This document shows, piece by piece, positions 11,346 through 20,029 of a stretch of 64,000 bases of DNA. The notes beneath the pieces were generated by a model. That model was not told the origin of the DNA. It saw nothing but the letters and a program-made list of their open reading frames with translations, and searched no databases. Origin of the DNA: JARFQW01 sp963842955 (lineage in GTDB: Bacteria; Pseudomonadota; Gammaproteobacteria; Steroidobacterales; XN24); contig CAWJIJ010000002.1 of NCBI GenBank assembly GCA_963842955.1, positions 1 through 64,000 on the forward strand, written 5' to 3'. The position numbers were made by a program, and so were the translations under genes. Positions within the stretch are counted from its first letter, which is position 1, and every line of letters begins with the position of its first letter.

Positions 11346-11734
11346 TTGCGGGCCGTCACGCGGGTTCCCTGCCCCGGCGTGGACTCCAGGAAGAACTCGT
11401 CCATCATGCGTTTTACCCCGGGCAACCCCAGCCCGAGTGTGCCGCTGGAACTGTAGTGGTCCCGCATGGCCTGGTCGCAGTCCGGGATGCCGGGCCCCTC
11501 GTCCACCGCCTCGATTTCTATGCCACGGCGGCCGAACTCCTGGACCTGGCGGAGGTGAAGTTCACCGGTGCCGGCGTACTTGAGGATGTTGCGCACGAGC
11601 TCGGAGACCGCAGTGGCAATAATGCGGCTCGGCGCCTCGTCGAAGCCGGCCTCGCGAGAGTACAGGGTGGCCTCGAGCACCGTGCGGCTGGCGTCCGTCT
11701 CCGAACGGATACGGCGGCGTAGCTCCACGCTCAC
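11336..11734 (-). CDS. rsbT: RsbT-like serine/threonine kinase (switch kinase of the stressosome)
   Basis: A 132-residue GHKL ATPase/kinase. In known stressosomes RsbT is held by RsbR-RsbS, phosphorylates both after stress, and is then released to activate a partner. The N-box SELVRNILKYA keeps Asn49, the G1 box is DEGPGI (Asp78), and the G2-type loop is GTLGLGLPG (99-106), so it should be an active kinase. It starts at GTG (11732-11734), overlapping the rsbS stop as GTGA. No RsbU, anti-sigma or sigma-B gene is nearby, so its released partner is probably the downstream hybrid kinase (inference). Confidence 0.92.
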   Translation of the reverse strand: MSVELRRRIRSETDASRTVLEATLYSREAGFDEAPSRIIATAVSELVRNILKYAGTGELHLRQVQEFGRRGIEIEAVDEGPGIPDCDQAMRDHYSSSGTLGLGLPGVKRMMDEFFLESTPGQGTRVTARKWK

Positions 11735-12222
11735 CGGAAGGCCCCGGGGTCCGCTACCGACGGCGCGTCTACCGGTTTTCCGTCGGCCGCCTCGGCGTCG
11801 GCGCCATCATCTTCCCCTCCGTCGACGGTCTCATCGGCACGGTCTGCCGGGTGCAACACCGGCTGAAGCAGATCGAAGGCAGCATCGAGGTTAATCGCCG
11901 CGCGCAGACCGTCCACATCCGCCCCGGCCTCGATCAGCGCGGAGACGACACCCGGGCGCAGACCGACCAGCACAGTATCGGCCCCCATGATGGTGGTCAT
12001 GGCGATAATCCGCCGCAGCGAGGCAAACTCCGCGGAGTCCAGGGTTTCCAGCCCCGATGCATCCAGGATGACGCCGTGGCAGCCGCTTGCCTGGATCCGG
12101 TGCAGCAGGTCGTCCCTGAAGCGGGCCAGGACATCGTCGTCCAGGTCCACCTGTATGGACGCCACGACAACGGCACGGCTGACCTGGATGGAGATTCCGG
12201 AAGTGTCGGCATGCCGGCTCAT
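11731..12222 (-). CDS. rsbS: RsbS-like STAS scaffold protein
   Basis: A 163-residue protein with one STAS domain (about residues 8-118), first gene of the minus-strand operon. In stressosomes RsbS forms the core with RsbR and is phosphorylated by RsbT. The phospho-acceptor is visible as Ser63 in DASGLETLDSAEF, at the place of Ser59 in B. subtilis. The second STAS signature, VGLRPGVVSALIEAG, is also present. The domain is followed by an acidic tail of about 43 residues (rich in Asp, Glu, Ala) that ordinary RsbS proteins of about 120 residues lack. ATG 12222 was chosen because the upstream in-frame ATG would add residues outside the STAS fold; the ribosome-binding site is weak. Confidence 0.9.
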   Translation of the reverse strand: MSRHADTSGISIQVSRAVVVASIQVDLDDDVLARFRDDLLHRIQASGCHGVILDASGLETLDSAEFASLRRIIAMTTIMGADTVLVGLRPGVVSALIEAGADVDGLRAAINLDAAFDLLQPVLHPADRADETVDGGEDDGADAEAADGKPVDAPSVADPGAFR

Positions 12223-12584
12223 GAGAGGATTCCGGGCGAAACGCACTGCCGGGGCCGGCGCTTGGCGAAGGCCCACGCCGGCCGGGTCACGGGCTGTTTC
12301 CGGTCCGGCCGGTCGGACCGATGGCCGCGCCCGGGCGGGTCTGCGATGAGCTTATTGATCTGGGACATCGGGCCTCGCCGCGGGCTCCCTGTAGCGTTTC
12401 CGGCAAGCATACGCGAAAGGGGCCGGATTGAAGTACGCGATCGGTCGCTGCACTGCGTGGCAGGAAGACTTCGCTATGACAGCTTGTGCGCGTTTGGTAC
12501 GCTGCGCCGAGTGCCGGGGTGGCCAGTCCTGCCTTCGAACGGCCGCCCCGACAACACCCGAATGACGACCTTGGAGCAACATTC
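12223..12584. other. divergent intergenic region between rsbS and rsbR
   Basis: 362 bases between the two divergent stressosome transcription units, so it must carry both promoters. I could not assign convincing -35/-10 pairs or an operator by eye. No RNA gene or conserved small ORF was seen. Confidence 0.5.
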
Positions 12585-13727
12585 ATGAACGAAGTCCAGG
12601 AATCGACGATGGCCCCGAGCGACCTGATGGCGCTGTACCAGGCCCTGGACCGCGTGCAGGCCATTATCGAGTTCGATCTCGACGGCAAGATCGTCACCGC
12701 CAACCGGAACTTCCTGGACATCTTCGGCTACGAGCTCGAGGAGATCGTCGGCCGGCATCACCGGATATTCTGCGAAGAGAAGTATGCCCAATCCGATGCC
12801 TACCAGGCCTTCTGGAAAAAGCTGGTGCAGGGCGAAAACGACGCCGCGGAGTTCAAGCGGATCGGCAAGGGGGGCAAGGAGATCTGGCTCCAGGCGTCCT
12901 ACAACCCCGTGTTCGACGCCAATGGCAAGCCGATCCGGGTCGTGAAGTTCGCCACCGACGTGACCGAGGAAAAGCTGCAGATCGCCGAGTACCAGGGCAT
13001 GGTGCGGGCGATCAAGCGGGCGCAGGCGGTCATCGAGTTCGACATGGCAGGCACGATCCTGTCGGCGAACGACAAGTTTCTGCGCATCTTCGGGTACCGC
13101 CTCCCGGAAATCGTGGGCAAGCATCACCGGATTTTCTGCGATCCCGGGTACGCGGAGTCCGCCGAGTACAAGCGCTTCTGGGAGCGGCTGAGCCGGGGCG
13201 AATTCAGGTCGGATGAATTCAGGCGGGTCAACAAGGAAGGCGGCGAAGTCTGGCTGCAGGCGTCGTACAACCCGATCCTGGATCTGGATGGCGAGCCGCG
13301 AAAGATCGTGAAGTTCGCGACGGACATCACCGACGAGGTGCAAAAGCGCAGCCTGGCTCTCTTGGAAATGTCCACGCCCGTGACCAAGATCTGGGATGGC
13401 GTGTTGTTCGCCCCGATCGTGGGGATCGTCGATTCCAAGCGGTCCGTGGACATCATGAACAAGGCGCTGTCGAGCATCGCCGATACCCGCGCCAGCACCC
13501 TGCTGCTGGACATCGGCGGTGTCGCGGTCGTGGATACCGCCGTGGCGAATCACCTGATCAAGATCGCCAAGGCCGCCGTGCTGATGGGCTGCCGGACGAT
13601 CATCTCCGGCATTTCTCCGGCCATCGCCCAGACCATCGCCGAACTGGGCATCGACCTGGGCGCCATCAAGACCACGTCCACCATCGAGTCGGCCCTGAGG
13701 GATTCCATCACGAAGCCGGGGACCTGA
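12585..13727 (+). CDS. rsbR: RsbR-like stressosome sensor with two PAS domains and STAS
   Basis: A 380-residue soluble sensor. Residues 20-130 and 140-250 are two similar PAS domains, each with a HHRIFC segment and KEIWLQASYNP or EVWLQASYNP, closely like the paired PAS domains of BdlA and energy-taxis receptors. Residues 265-375 form the STAS domain. Both regulatory threonines of B. subtilis RsbRA have counterparts: Thr318 in VVDTAVANHL and Thr350 in ISPAIAQTIAELGI. Typical RsbR proteins carry one non-haem globin or PAS sensor, so the tandem arrangement is uncommon. ATG 12585 follows GGAG at a spacing of eight; the upstream in-frame ATG would add 33 residues with no PAS similarity. It is transcribed away from rsbS-rsbT-rsbX. 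Confidence 0.9.
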   Translation: MNEVQESTMAPSDLMALYQALDRVQAIIEFDLDGKIVTANRNFLDIFGYELEEIVGRHHRIFCEEKYAQSDAYQAFWKKLVQGENDAAEFKRIGKGGKEIWLQASYNPVFDANGKPIRVVKFATDVTEEKLQIAEYQGMVRAIKRAQAVIEFDMAGTILSANDKFLRIFGYRLPEIVGKHHRIFCDPGYAESAEYKRFWERLSRGEFRSDEFRRVNKEGGEVWLQASYNPILDLDGEPRKIVKFATDITDEVQKRSLALLEMSTPVTKIWDGVLFAPIVGIVDSKRSVDIMNKALSSIADTRASTLLLDIGGVAVVDTAVANHLIKIAKAAVLMGCRTIISGISPAIAQTIAELGIDLGAIKTTSTIESALRDSITKPGT

Positions 13728-14208
13728 GGTCATCCGGGCTCCCGCCGCGGAAAAACGCCGCCAGCCCGTTCAAACCCGCGGCGCGGATTACTCGCAATGC
13801 CGCGACGAATCGGGGCGCTTGCTGCCAGGAGAGCATCCGGAAGCAAGCCGCCCCCGTTGAGGCCCGCGGGCAAGCTACCCGCGCCCGAGCATCTCATCGC
13901 ACTGGCACTTCTCGGGCCGAAACCGCCACTTCCACAACAAATATTCTGGCCGTGATGGGTGCAACCCATTGATTCATCGATACTTTGATTCACCGGAAGG
14001 CATCCGCCCCCGTTTTTGACAGCTCAATCCGAGCCAAGACCACCCATTCTTGACATAAGATCTTCAGTGTCGCCATGTGGCGACAGTCGGTGGTCTGGGA
14101 TGGTGGTTATCTCGCTGGGGGGCATTTTCGGGTTGCGGCAGACCATAAGCCCGGGGCTTTTGGCCTTCCGCCGGGGGCGGGGCGCAGGCGTTCTGCTCTG
14201 CACTCCTG
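13728..14208. other. intergenic region before the S8 protease
   Basis: About 480 bases with no convincing gene. It contains a perfect inverted repeat TGTCGCC-ATGT-GGCGACA at 14068-14085, preceded by TTGACA at 14050-14055, but no good -10 at the right spacing. The repeat could be an operator or a transcript hairpin. A minus-strand 87-codon ORF here shows no family features. Confidence 0.5.
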
Positions 14209-16214
14209 ATGGTTCTGTGCGTATCGGGGCCAGGACTCGTCCGCGCGGATGCAGGCGATCCATCGTTACCTGGACTCGCCTGACGCCTACGCCAGCAAGG
14301 TGGGGCCGACCGTCTCCCGCCGGCTCGCCCGGGACGGTGTCGCCCATGTGATGGTCGCGCTGCGTCAGCCCGAAAGTCTGCGTCTTGGCGCAGTCAACCT
14401 CTCCACGCTCAGGCTCGATGTAAGCCGTCTGCAGGCTGATGTCCTCGGCGAGCCCGGAAGCCACCGGCTTCCGGCCAAGGCACATCTACTCCGCCATACC
14501 CGCCCTCGCCGGCCAGGTGACGTCACCGGAGGCATTGGCGGCACTGGTGCGAAATCCGAACGTGGCCCGGATCGATATCGACGTGGGCGGCAGCGGCAGC
14601 CTGGCTGACGCCGTCGCGCAGATCGGTGCGGGGGCGCGGCATGACGCGGGCAACAAGGGCGCGGGCGTGGTCATCGCGGTGCTGGACTCGGGCCTGGACA
14701 CCGATCACATGAACCTCGGCGACGACCTGGTCGCCGAAGCCTGTTTCCTGGACAACGACGGATCCATCAATGGAGCTGGCCTGTGCCCCAACGGCAGCGA
14801 CCGCCAGACCGGACCGGGAGCCGCGGAAGATGACGCTGGCCACGGAACCCACGTCACCGGCATTGTTACCTCCGGCGGCATGCTGGGCGCGCCGGGCGCC
14901 GCGCCCGACACCAGCATCGTCTCCATCAAAGTCACGTCAGGCCCGTCCTTCTCGGGAAGCTTCCAGTACTTCTCGGAAATCGTCGCCGCGCTGGACTATC
15001 TGATCACGAATCCGGGTCTGCAGGTTCAGCTCATCAACATGAGCCTGGGGACAAACGCGCTGTTCGCGGGCGACTGCGACGCCAGCACCGCGTACAACAT
15101 GGCGGGCGCCGCCGCTATCAATACGTTGCGCGCCCGCGGTGTCACGGCGTTCGCGTCAGCGGGAAACAACGGATCCTCGACGCGAATGAGCTCGCCGGCG
15201 TGCCTCAGCCAGGTCATCTCGGTGGGCGCGTCCGACGATGACGACACGCCCGCCGGCTTCAGCAACAGCAATGGGACGACAGACCTGTTTGCCCCGGGTG
15301 TGGGTATCGTGTCGTCAGGCCTCTCCGATACGCTGACAACGGCCTCCGGCACGAGCATGGCCACACCGCTGGCCACGGCGTGTGCCGCCCTCTTGATCGA
15401 GACCGGCGAGGCCACGACGCCCGACCAGATCGAGACGCGGCTGGAAACTTCGCCGGCCACCGTATCGGTTGCGTCCAGCGGCCTGGGTTTTCCACGGCTG
15501 GATTGCTCCAGGGCCGGCGTCGACCCGAGAAGCGAGGCGCAGCTGCCGATCGACATCAAGCCGAATGATCCCGACAACACGCTCAACCCGGACTGGACCG
15601 GCCAGGTCTGGGTCAGCGTCTTTTCCACCGCGGCGTTCAGTCTCGCCGAGACAGACCGGGAATCGGTCCGGTTCGGCCCCGGCGGCGCAAGCCCCAATCG
15701 GTTCAGAAAGAAAGACTTTAACGGTGACGGGCGGATCGACATCAAGGCACGGTTTTCGATCCCCGAAGTCGGATTGGCCTGCGGCATGGACAGCCTGGAA
15801 ATCGTCGGCGCAACGACCGACGGCAGACGCTTCGCCGGCGAAGACAAGGTCCAGATCAAGGGCTGTGCCGGCGGCGGAACCCGGACCGTCGAGGTCAAGG
15901 CCGCACCGTTCAGCCAGGACCGTGGCATCGTGGACCTGACCAAGAGAAGTTTCTACGTCGTCATCATGTCCGATAGCGGGTTCGATCCCGCCACGGTCGT
16001 GGTCGAGAGCATCGTGCTGGGCGCCACCGGCGCAGCACCGCGAGGCTTCAACCTCACCGACCGGAACCGGGACGGTGTGCCGGACCTGCGGCTTCGCTAT
16101 AAAACCGGCGACGCGATGCTTGCCTGCGGCCACCAGGATTTGTCGGTGACCGCCGCAACGACGTCGGGCAAGTCCGTTAGCGGGACAATGCGCATCGCGG
16201 TCACTGGCTGCTGA
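14209..16214 (+). CDS. subtilisin-like S8 serine protease with propeptide (frameshifted)
   Basis: Secreted serine protease. The catalytic triad is legible: Asp in VLDSGLDTDH, His in GHGTHVTG and Ser in SGTSMATP, with the oxyanion Asn in SAGNNGSS. The longest open frame (14439-16214, 591 residues) starts inside the I9 propeptide. The rest of the propeptide (RYLDSPDAYASKV through RLQADVL) is in another frame from 14249. A signal-peptide-like stretch ending LVRADA is in the third frame near 14209-14250. Dropping one C from GTCCTCGG near 14443 joins propeptide to protease, and a second extra base near 14250 is likely. After the catalytic domain a C-terminal region of about 220 residues holds two similar halves, each with a DxNxDGxxD calcium-type loop (DFNGDGRID, DRNRDGVPD). 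Confidence 0.82.
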
Positions 16215-16237
16215 GCTGGAGCGGCAGGCTGCGGTTT

Positions 16238-16525
16238 CTAGTTACGGGAGCGGCTTTCCCGATAGAGAGACCACGCGTCGTACTCGGTGCCGTCGGACAT
16301 GACACAGACCCCCACCATGCCCTTGTCGCCCTCGCGGATATCGTAGCGGCCACCCTCCTCCGTACAGAACTGGGCCGCGGGGTTCGGCAGCGTGATCTGT
16401 TCCTGGCCCACCTGGGGGGATGCGTAATCCGAGCAGGCAGCCAGGACAACGCTTGCACCGGCTAACGCAAGCGATAGAACCACCGCGGGCGCTGTCGATC
16501 GCCTGCCTCGTCGTCTTGTGGTCAC
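16238..16525 (-). CDS. DUF333-family lipoprotein
   Basis: A 95-residue small lipoprotein. The signal sequence ends at VVLAAC, giving a lipidated Cys, and the mature part contains the DUF333 core LPNPAAQFCTEEGG ... CVMSDGTEYDAW with its conserved Cys pair. The family occurs in proteobacteria and is often annotated as a putative hemolysin, but has no proven role. The start was set at GTG 16525 because AAGGAG precedes it by six bases; the longer ATG frame would place 43 non-signal residues ahead of the lipoprotein signal. It is convergent with the S8 protease gene. Confidence 0.83.
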   Translation of the reverse strand: MTTRRRGRRSTAPAVVLSLALAGASVVLAACSDYASPQVGQEQITLPNPAAQFCTEEGGRYDIREGDKGMVGVCVMSDGTEYDAWSLYRESRSRN

Positions 16526-16763
16526 AGCGTGCTCCTTCTTCACCCGACCCGGCGGTTCGCCACACGACCCCGGACTCCCGGTCCAGGCGTCAACGCTGTA
16601 TCGATGATAAACCTTCGGGTTCGTGCCGGGGAAACGCCGACAGGTCGTCAGCACGGAGGACCCGGGCTGGAGGACCTTGAGTCGGGTGGAAATGTACTGC
16701 GATGATCTCCCGGACCGATGACCGCGCCCGATGCAGTCAGGTTGAGAAATTTAAGGAGACGGC

Positions 16764-16967
16764 ATGGCCCTGGAGATGCGCGAACACTGTGAAACCTGCG
16801 CCGAGGCGCTTGGCCAGGACGAGAAGGCCTATATCTGCTCGTATGAGTGCACCTACTGTCACGATTGCTGGTCGGGCCACGCGGCCTGCTGCCCGAACTG
16901 TGGCGGCGAGCTGGTCCTGCGGCCCCGCCGCGTCGTCACGGCAACCGGACCCGGGCAAGGCTCCTGA
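16764..16967 (+). CDS. DUF1272 zinc-ribbon-like small protein
   Basis: A 67-residue Cys-rich protein with eight cysteines arranged in CxxC-type pairs (CETC, CSYECTYCHDC, CCPNC) and HDCW, the pattern of the DUF1272 family, which probably binds zinc. Function is unknown. The ATG has AAGGAGA six bases upstream. It is a single gene, between the DUF333 lipoprotein and arfB. Confidence 0.85.
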   Translation: MALEMREHCETCAEALGQDEKAYICSYECTYCHDCWSGHAACCPNCGGELVLRPRRVVTATGPGQGS

Positions 16968-17148
16968 CGAGTTTTTGTCCGGGGTCAGGCAGGGCATGAA
17001 CGACGGGACCCCGGGATGAAGCCAGGCCCTGTCGGCGCAGACCCGACACGACGCCAGCAGCATGGGAAGCGTTTCCCTGGCAAACCCAGGCTTCCGCCGG
17101 CGGACAACCCGGGCACTGGCAAGATCGATCGAAACGGGCCTGGTTAGG

Positions 17149-17565
17149 TCAGTCACCGATCCGCTTGCGCAAGGCCTTGACCCGGCCTCGCTGCTTCTTG
17201 TCGTCCACCCGGCGTTTTTTCACCGCCCGGCTCGGACGGGTGGGAACACGAGGTTTCGGCACGGTCGCAATACCGGCCACCAGCTGGCGAAGGCGCTCCA
17301 GGGCGATTTCGCGGTTGCGCTTCTGGGAACGCTCGTCCTGGGCCTTGATGGTCAGGATGCCGTCGCGGGTGATGCGCCGGTCGTTGAGCGACAACAGCCG
17401 GCGCTTCCACGCAGCAGGCAGCGAGGAAGCCGGGATATCGAAACGCAGCTGCACCGCGCTGGCCACCTTGTTCACGTTCTGCCCGCCCGGACCCTGGCTG
17501 CGAATCGCAGACAGATCGATCTCCTCGTCGGGAATCGCGATCGCGTCGGTCACCTGAATAGCCAC
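17149..17565 (-). CDS. arfB: alternative ribosome-rescue factor / peptidyl-tRNA hydrolase ArfB
   Basis: A 138-residue protein with the class I release-factor GGQ motif in RSQGPGGQNVNKVAS (about residues 22-37) and a long basic C-terminal tail rich in Arg and Lys. ArfB (YaeJ) enters stalled non-stop ribosomes, inserts its basic tail into the empty mRNA channel, and hydrolyses peptidyl-tRNA through the GGQ loop. The absence of codon-recognition domains and the length of about 140 separate it from RF1/RF2. The gene stands alone. Confidence 0.93.
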   Translation of the reverse strand: MAIQVTDAIAIPDEEIDLSAIRSQGPGGQNVNKVASAVQLRFDIPASSLPAAWKRRLLSLNDRRITRDGILTIKAQDERSQKRNREIALERLRQLVAGIATVPKPRVPTRPSRAVKKRRVDDKKQRGRVKALRKRIGD

Positions 17566-17842
17566 ACGGACATGGTAACCGGCGACAGAGCGCCCATCAC
17601 ATACTCCGGTGGGTCGGCGCGGGGCAGTGGACCTTGCGTCTTACGTTGGCAAGACGCGGAGCGGCCCCAGGGGGTCAGTCCCGGCACTCCGTAGGCTTTT
17701 GCCGCCCGCAGGTCCGCCCCGGAGGCCGGGCAGGCCGAATTTCGCAGCGGGAGCCGAAGCGTCGTAACGGCCTGTTGAGGAGGCGCAAGAGCGAAGAGAT
17801 GGAGCCTGCCAGCCAGCGCCATGGACACGATGGCCCTGCCGG

Positions 17843-17882
17843 AAAAAAACGCTCCCCCCGTCCGGGGGCGGACGGAGGGAGC
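17843..17882 (-). terminator. Rho-independent terminator of the YeeE/YedE operon
   Basis: On the minus strand a 13-bp GC stem (GGAGGGAGC-type arm 17870-17882 with 17851-17863, one mismatch) is followed by seven T residues (17849-17843). It lies about 35 bases past the stop of the YedE gene. The bases from 17566 to 17842 otherwise show no gene. Confidence 0.7.
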
Positions 17883-17916
17883 AAGCGCGCGCGGGAAGCG
17901 CGCTCGGGGGATCGGA

Positions 17917-18516
17917 TCAGTGCACAGGCATACCCTGGGGCAATGACTTCGTACCGTCGCCCGGGAACCGCGGCAGGGCCCAGGCGATGAGCATCAGCGC
18001 GACGCCGATGCCAACCGCCACCAGCCAGCCCGGGAGTCCGGCGATCAATGCCGGATAGGACTCGATACCGGTGTTCGCCAGCGTGCTCTTGCCGCCGGCG
18101 ATGTTACCCAGCAAACCGGTAGCCTTGATAGCCGGGTAGCTGAACATGTAGGCGAGCGCCCCAGCGAACCCACCCAGCAGAAACGCCACAGCATCGCGGC
18201 GGCCGTCTCCGAGGGCCGCCACGCCGGTGCCCGGGCAGTAACCTGCCGTCCCGAAGCCGAGGCCAAGAATCGCGCCGCCCAAAATGACGCCGCCAAAGCT
18301 GGCCTTGACCGAAAGGTGGCCCGGATCGATGAATCCGGCGGCCATGCCGATGAACAACAAGCTGGAACTCAGGCCCACGGCAAACAGGATGGCCTTCATC
18401 AGGTGGAGATCCGTCAGCCGCAGCATGTTGATGATGTTCTGCGGGTTGGAGGCGCCCACGCGGTGGAGGACGAACCCGAACAACGTACCCAGAACCAGTG
18501 CGAGTATCAGTTCCAT
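17917..18516 (-). CDS. YeeE/YedE family protein (second subunit), sulfur-compound importer type
   Basis: A 199-residue membrane protein with about six helices. It carries the conserved cysteine motif GTAGYCPGTGVAALG at about residue 93, as in YeeE/TsuA and DUF6691 proteins that pass thiosulfate or related sulfur species through Cys-lined channels. It follows the other YeeE-like gene with a nine-base gap, so the two probably form one two-part transporter, as in the BigR-controlled sulfide-detoxification operons of Xanthomonadales and relatives. No sulfurtransferase, dioxygenase or ArsR regulator is within the window next to it. Confidence 0.85.
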   Translation of the reverse strand: MELILALVLGTLFGFVLHRVGASNPQNIINMLRLTDLHLMKAILFAVGLSSSLLFIGMAAGFIDPGHLSVKASFGGVILGGAILGLGFGTAGYCPGTGVAALGDGRRDAVAFLLGGFAGALAYMFSYPAIKATGLLGNIAGGKSTLANTGIESYPALIAGLPGWLVAVGIGVALMLIAWALPRFPGDGTKSLPQGMPVH

Positions 18517-18525
18517 GACCGCCTC

Positions 18526-19105
18526 CTATCGGCTAGGCCGGCCGCGGCCGAACATCAGGATCGCCGCCGGTATGCCGGTAGCAAAGGCACCGAGGGCGAA
18601 CAGGTAGCCGGATACGGAGGTCTGCATCATGCCGCTCATCATGTGCCCGCTCGTGCAGCCTCCGGCCAGCCTCGCGCCGTAGAGAACGGCAAATCCGCCC
18701 GCGAAGGCCAGCGCGTAGCGGCCCGCCGCGCCAGAACCAAAACGCTCGCGCCACACGGCCGGCGCGACCTTGTCCTCGGCGCTGGGCCGGGGCCCGCCGG
18801 TCGTCCTGGACAGCCAGGCGCCCAGCACCATGGCCAGGACGAACACGAACGAGTAATTAAGAGGGTTGGCCACGTTCTTGGCGTATTTGCCGCCGCTCTT
18901 GGCGAGGTAGGCGTTGCTGCTCGTATATCCCGATGCCGATTCCGCGTCTTCCACGACGAGGTTCGGGCTCAGCGCTGTCCCAGACGATCCCGTCGGCGAT
19001 CACGAACTGGGTGGAAACGCCGATGGGCTTCACGATCCATACCGCCAGCAGAAATGCGAACCCCAGTGCGATGCCGCCGCGCCACCAGTTGAGTTGTCCT
19101 GTCAT
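18526..19105 (-). CDS. YeeE/YedE family protein (first subunit), frameshifted near 18963
   Basis: The N-terminal part reads from ATG 19105 (GGAGGTGG upstream), MTGQLNWWRGG with a first membrane helix, to DSAEP. The rest reads in the frame of 18526-18954, from NLVVEDAESAS to the C-terminus. Removing one C of the CCC at about 18964-18966 gives an uninterrupted protein of about 192 residues. The second half holds the conserved Cys motif GARLAGGCTSGHMMSG of the family. Partner of the YedE gene just downstream; together they probably import thiosulfate or a related sulfur species. Confidence 0.8.
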
Positions 19106-19142
19106 TCGAGCCACCTCCGGTGTCCGTCCAGAGTCGATGTTC

Positions 19143-19167
19143 AAACTATAGTTTAGGCTTCCCTAAA
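19143..19167. promoter_or_regulatory. AT-rich promoter/operator with two inverted repeats upstream of the YeeE operon
   Basis: Within an AT-rich island in otherwise GC-rich DNA, a perfect 12-bp palindrome AAACTATAGTTT (19143-19154) abuts an inverted repeat TTTAGG-CTTC-CCTAAA (19152-19167). On the minus strand TATAGT inside the palindrome could be the -10 of the YeeE promoter, about 40 bases upstream of its ATG. A repressor such as an ArsR-type sulfide sensor binding here is inference. Confidence 0.45.
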
Positions 19168-19381
19168 TTACTAGAAATTAATATTTGTGCCTCCTGCCGG
19201 CCCGGAACCGGTCTTTCCCGCCGTACCTCGAAAGCCCTCGACGGGAGCCTGCGGGCGGCGTCGAGAAGCCGGCGGCATCCGGGCTTGCCGGTTGGCGCTG
19301 TCCACCCGGCTCCGGCGCCGAAGCCTATAATCCATACTTCCACGGGCGGCCCACCCGCACGCTCTGTCACAAGGGAATACG

Positions 19382-19984
19382 ATGAGCAACACGCCACATC
19401 TGAGCCTGATCGCGCTTTCTGTCCTGGGCGTCGGCTGCGTCGGTACGTACGGCGGCACAGGCACGCAAGCCAATTCGCTGATTTCGGTCCAGTACGGCAC
19501 CGTCCAGACCGTCGAACCGGTCGCCATGGATCCCAACACGGCCTCGGGCGCGGCCCTGGGCGGCGTGCTGGGCCTGGCCGCCGCCAGCACCCGATCCACC
19601 GGCACCCAGGTGGGCGCCGCCGCCGCTGGCGCGCTGATCGGATCTCTCGTGCAGAACCAGCGGGCCGCCAATACGCAGGCCAATCAGTACACGGTGGCGC
19701 TGAACACCGGCGGGACTGTCGCCGTCGTGACCGAACATCACGACATCGCGCCCGGCGACTGTGTCAGCGTCGAGCAGGGTCGCCAGGCGAACATTCGCCG
19801 GGTCTCGCCGGTGATGTGCCAAGCCGTGGCCAGCACTGCCCACCCGGCCTATGCGGAAGCTCACGCGGCGAACGTGGCGGAGGCGAGCCAGTGCGACCAG
19901 GTCAAGCAGGAGATCCTGGACGCGACATCGGAAGACGAAGTCAGGCTCGCCTACCAGAAGATGCGGGCACTTTGCGAGCAGTAG
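19382..19984 (+). CDS. glycine-zipper outer-membrane lipoprotein, SlyB-like
   Basis: A 200-residue probable lipoprotein: short signal, then VLGVGCVG with the candidate lipid-modified Cys. Residues 55-85 (SGAALGGVLGLAAAS ... VGAAAAGALIGSLV) form a glycine-zipper 2TM hairpin like SlyB/Pcp and rickettsial 17-kDa antigens, which sit in the outer membrane and respond to envelope stress. The C-terminal 60 residues are soluble, with a Cys-containing helical end (QCDQV, ALCEQ) not typical of SlyB. The gene is alone. Confidence 0.75.
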   Translation: MSNTPHLSLIALSVLGVGCVGTYGGTGTQANSLISVQYGTVQTVEPVAMDPNTASGAALGGVLGLAAASTRSTGTQVGAAAAGALIGSLVQNQRAANTQANQYTVALNTGGTVAVVTEHHDIAPGDCVSVEQGRQANIRRVSPVMCQAVASTAHPAYAEAHAANVAEASQCDQVKQEILDATSEDEVRLAYQKMRALCEQ

Positions 19985-20029
19985 CCCGGCAGCAGTCTCA
20001 TCGATACGGGCGTGACCGAGACCCCGTGG

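Noticed and set aside
13730..13993. minus-strand 87-codon ORF
   Set aside because: No ribosome-binding site, no family-like motif, low-complexity Gly/Ala/Arg content typical of a spurious frame in GC-rich DNA.
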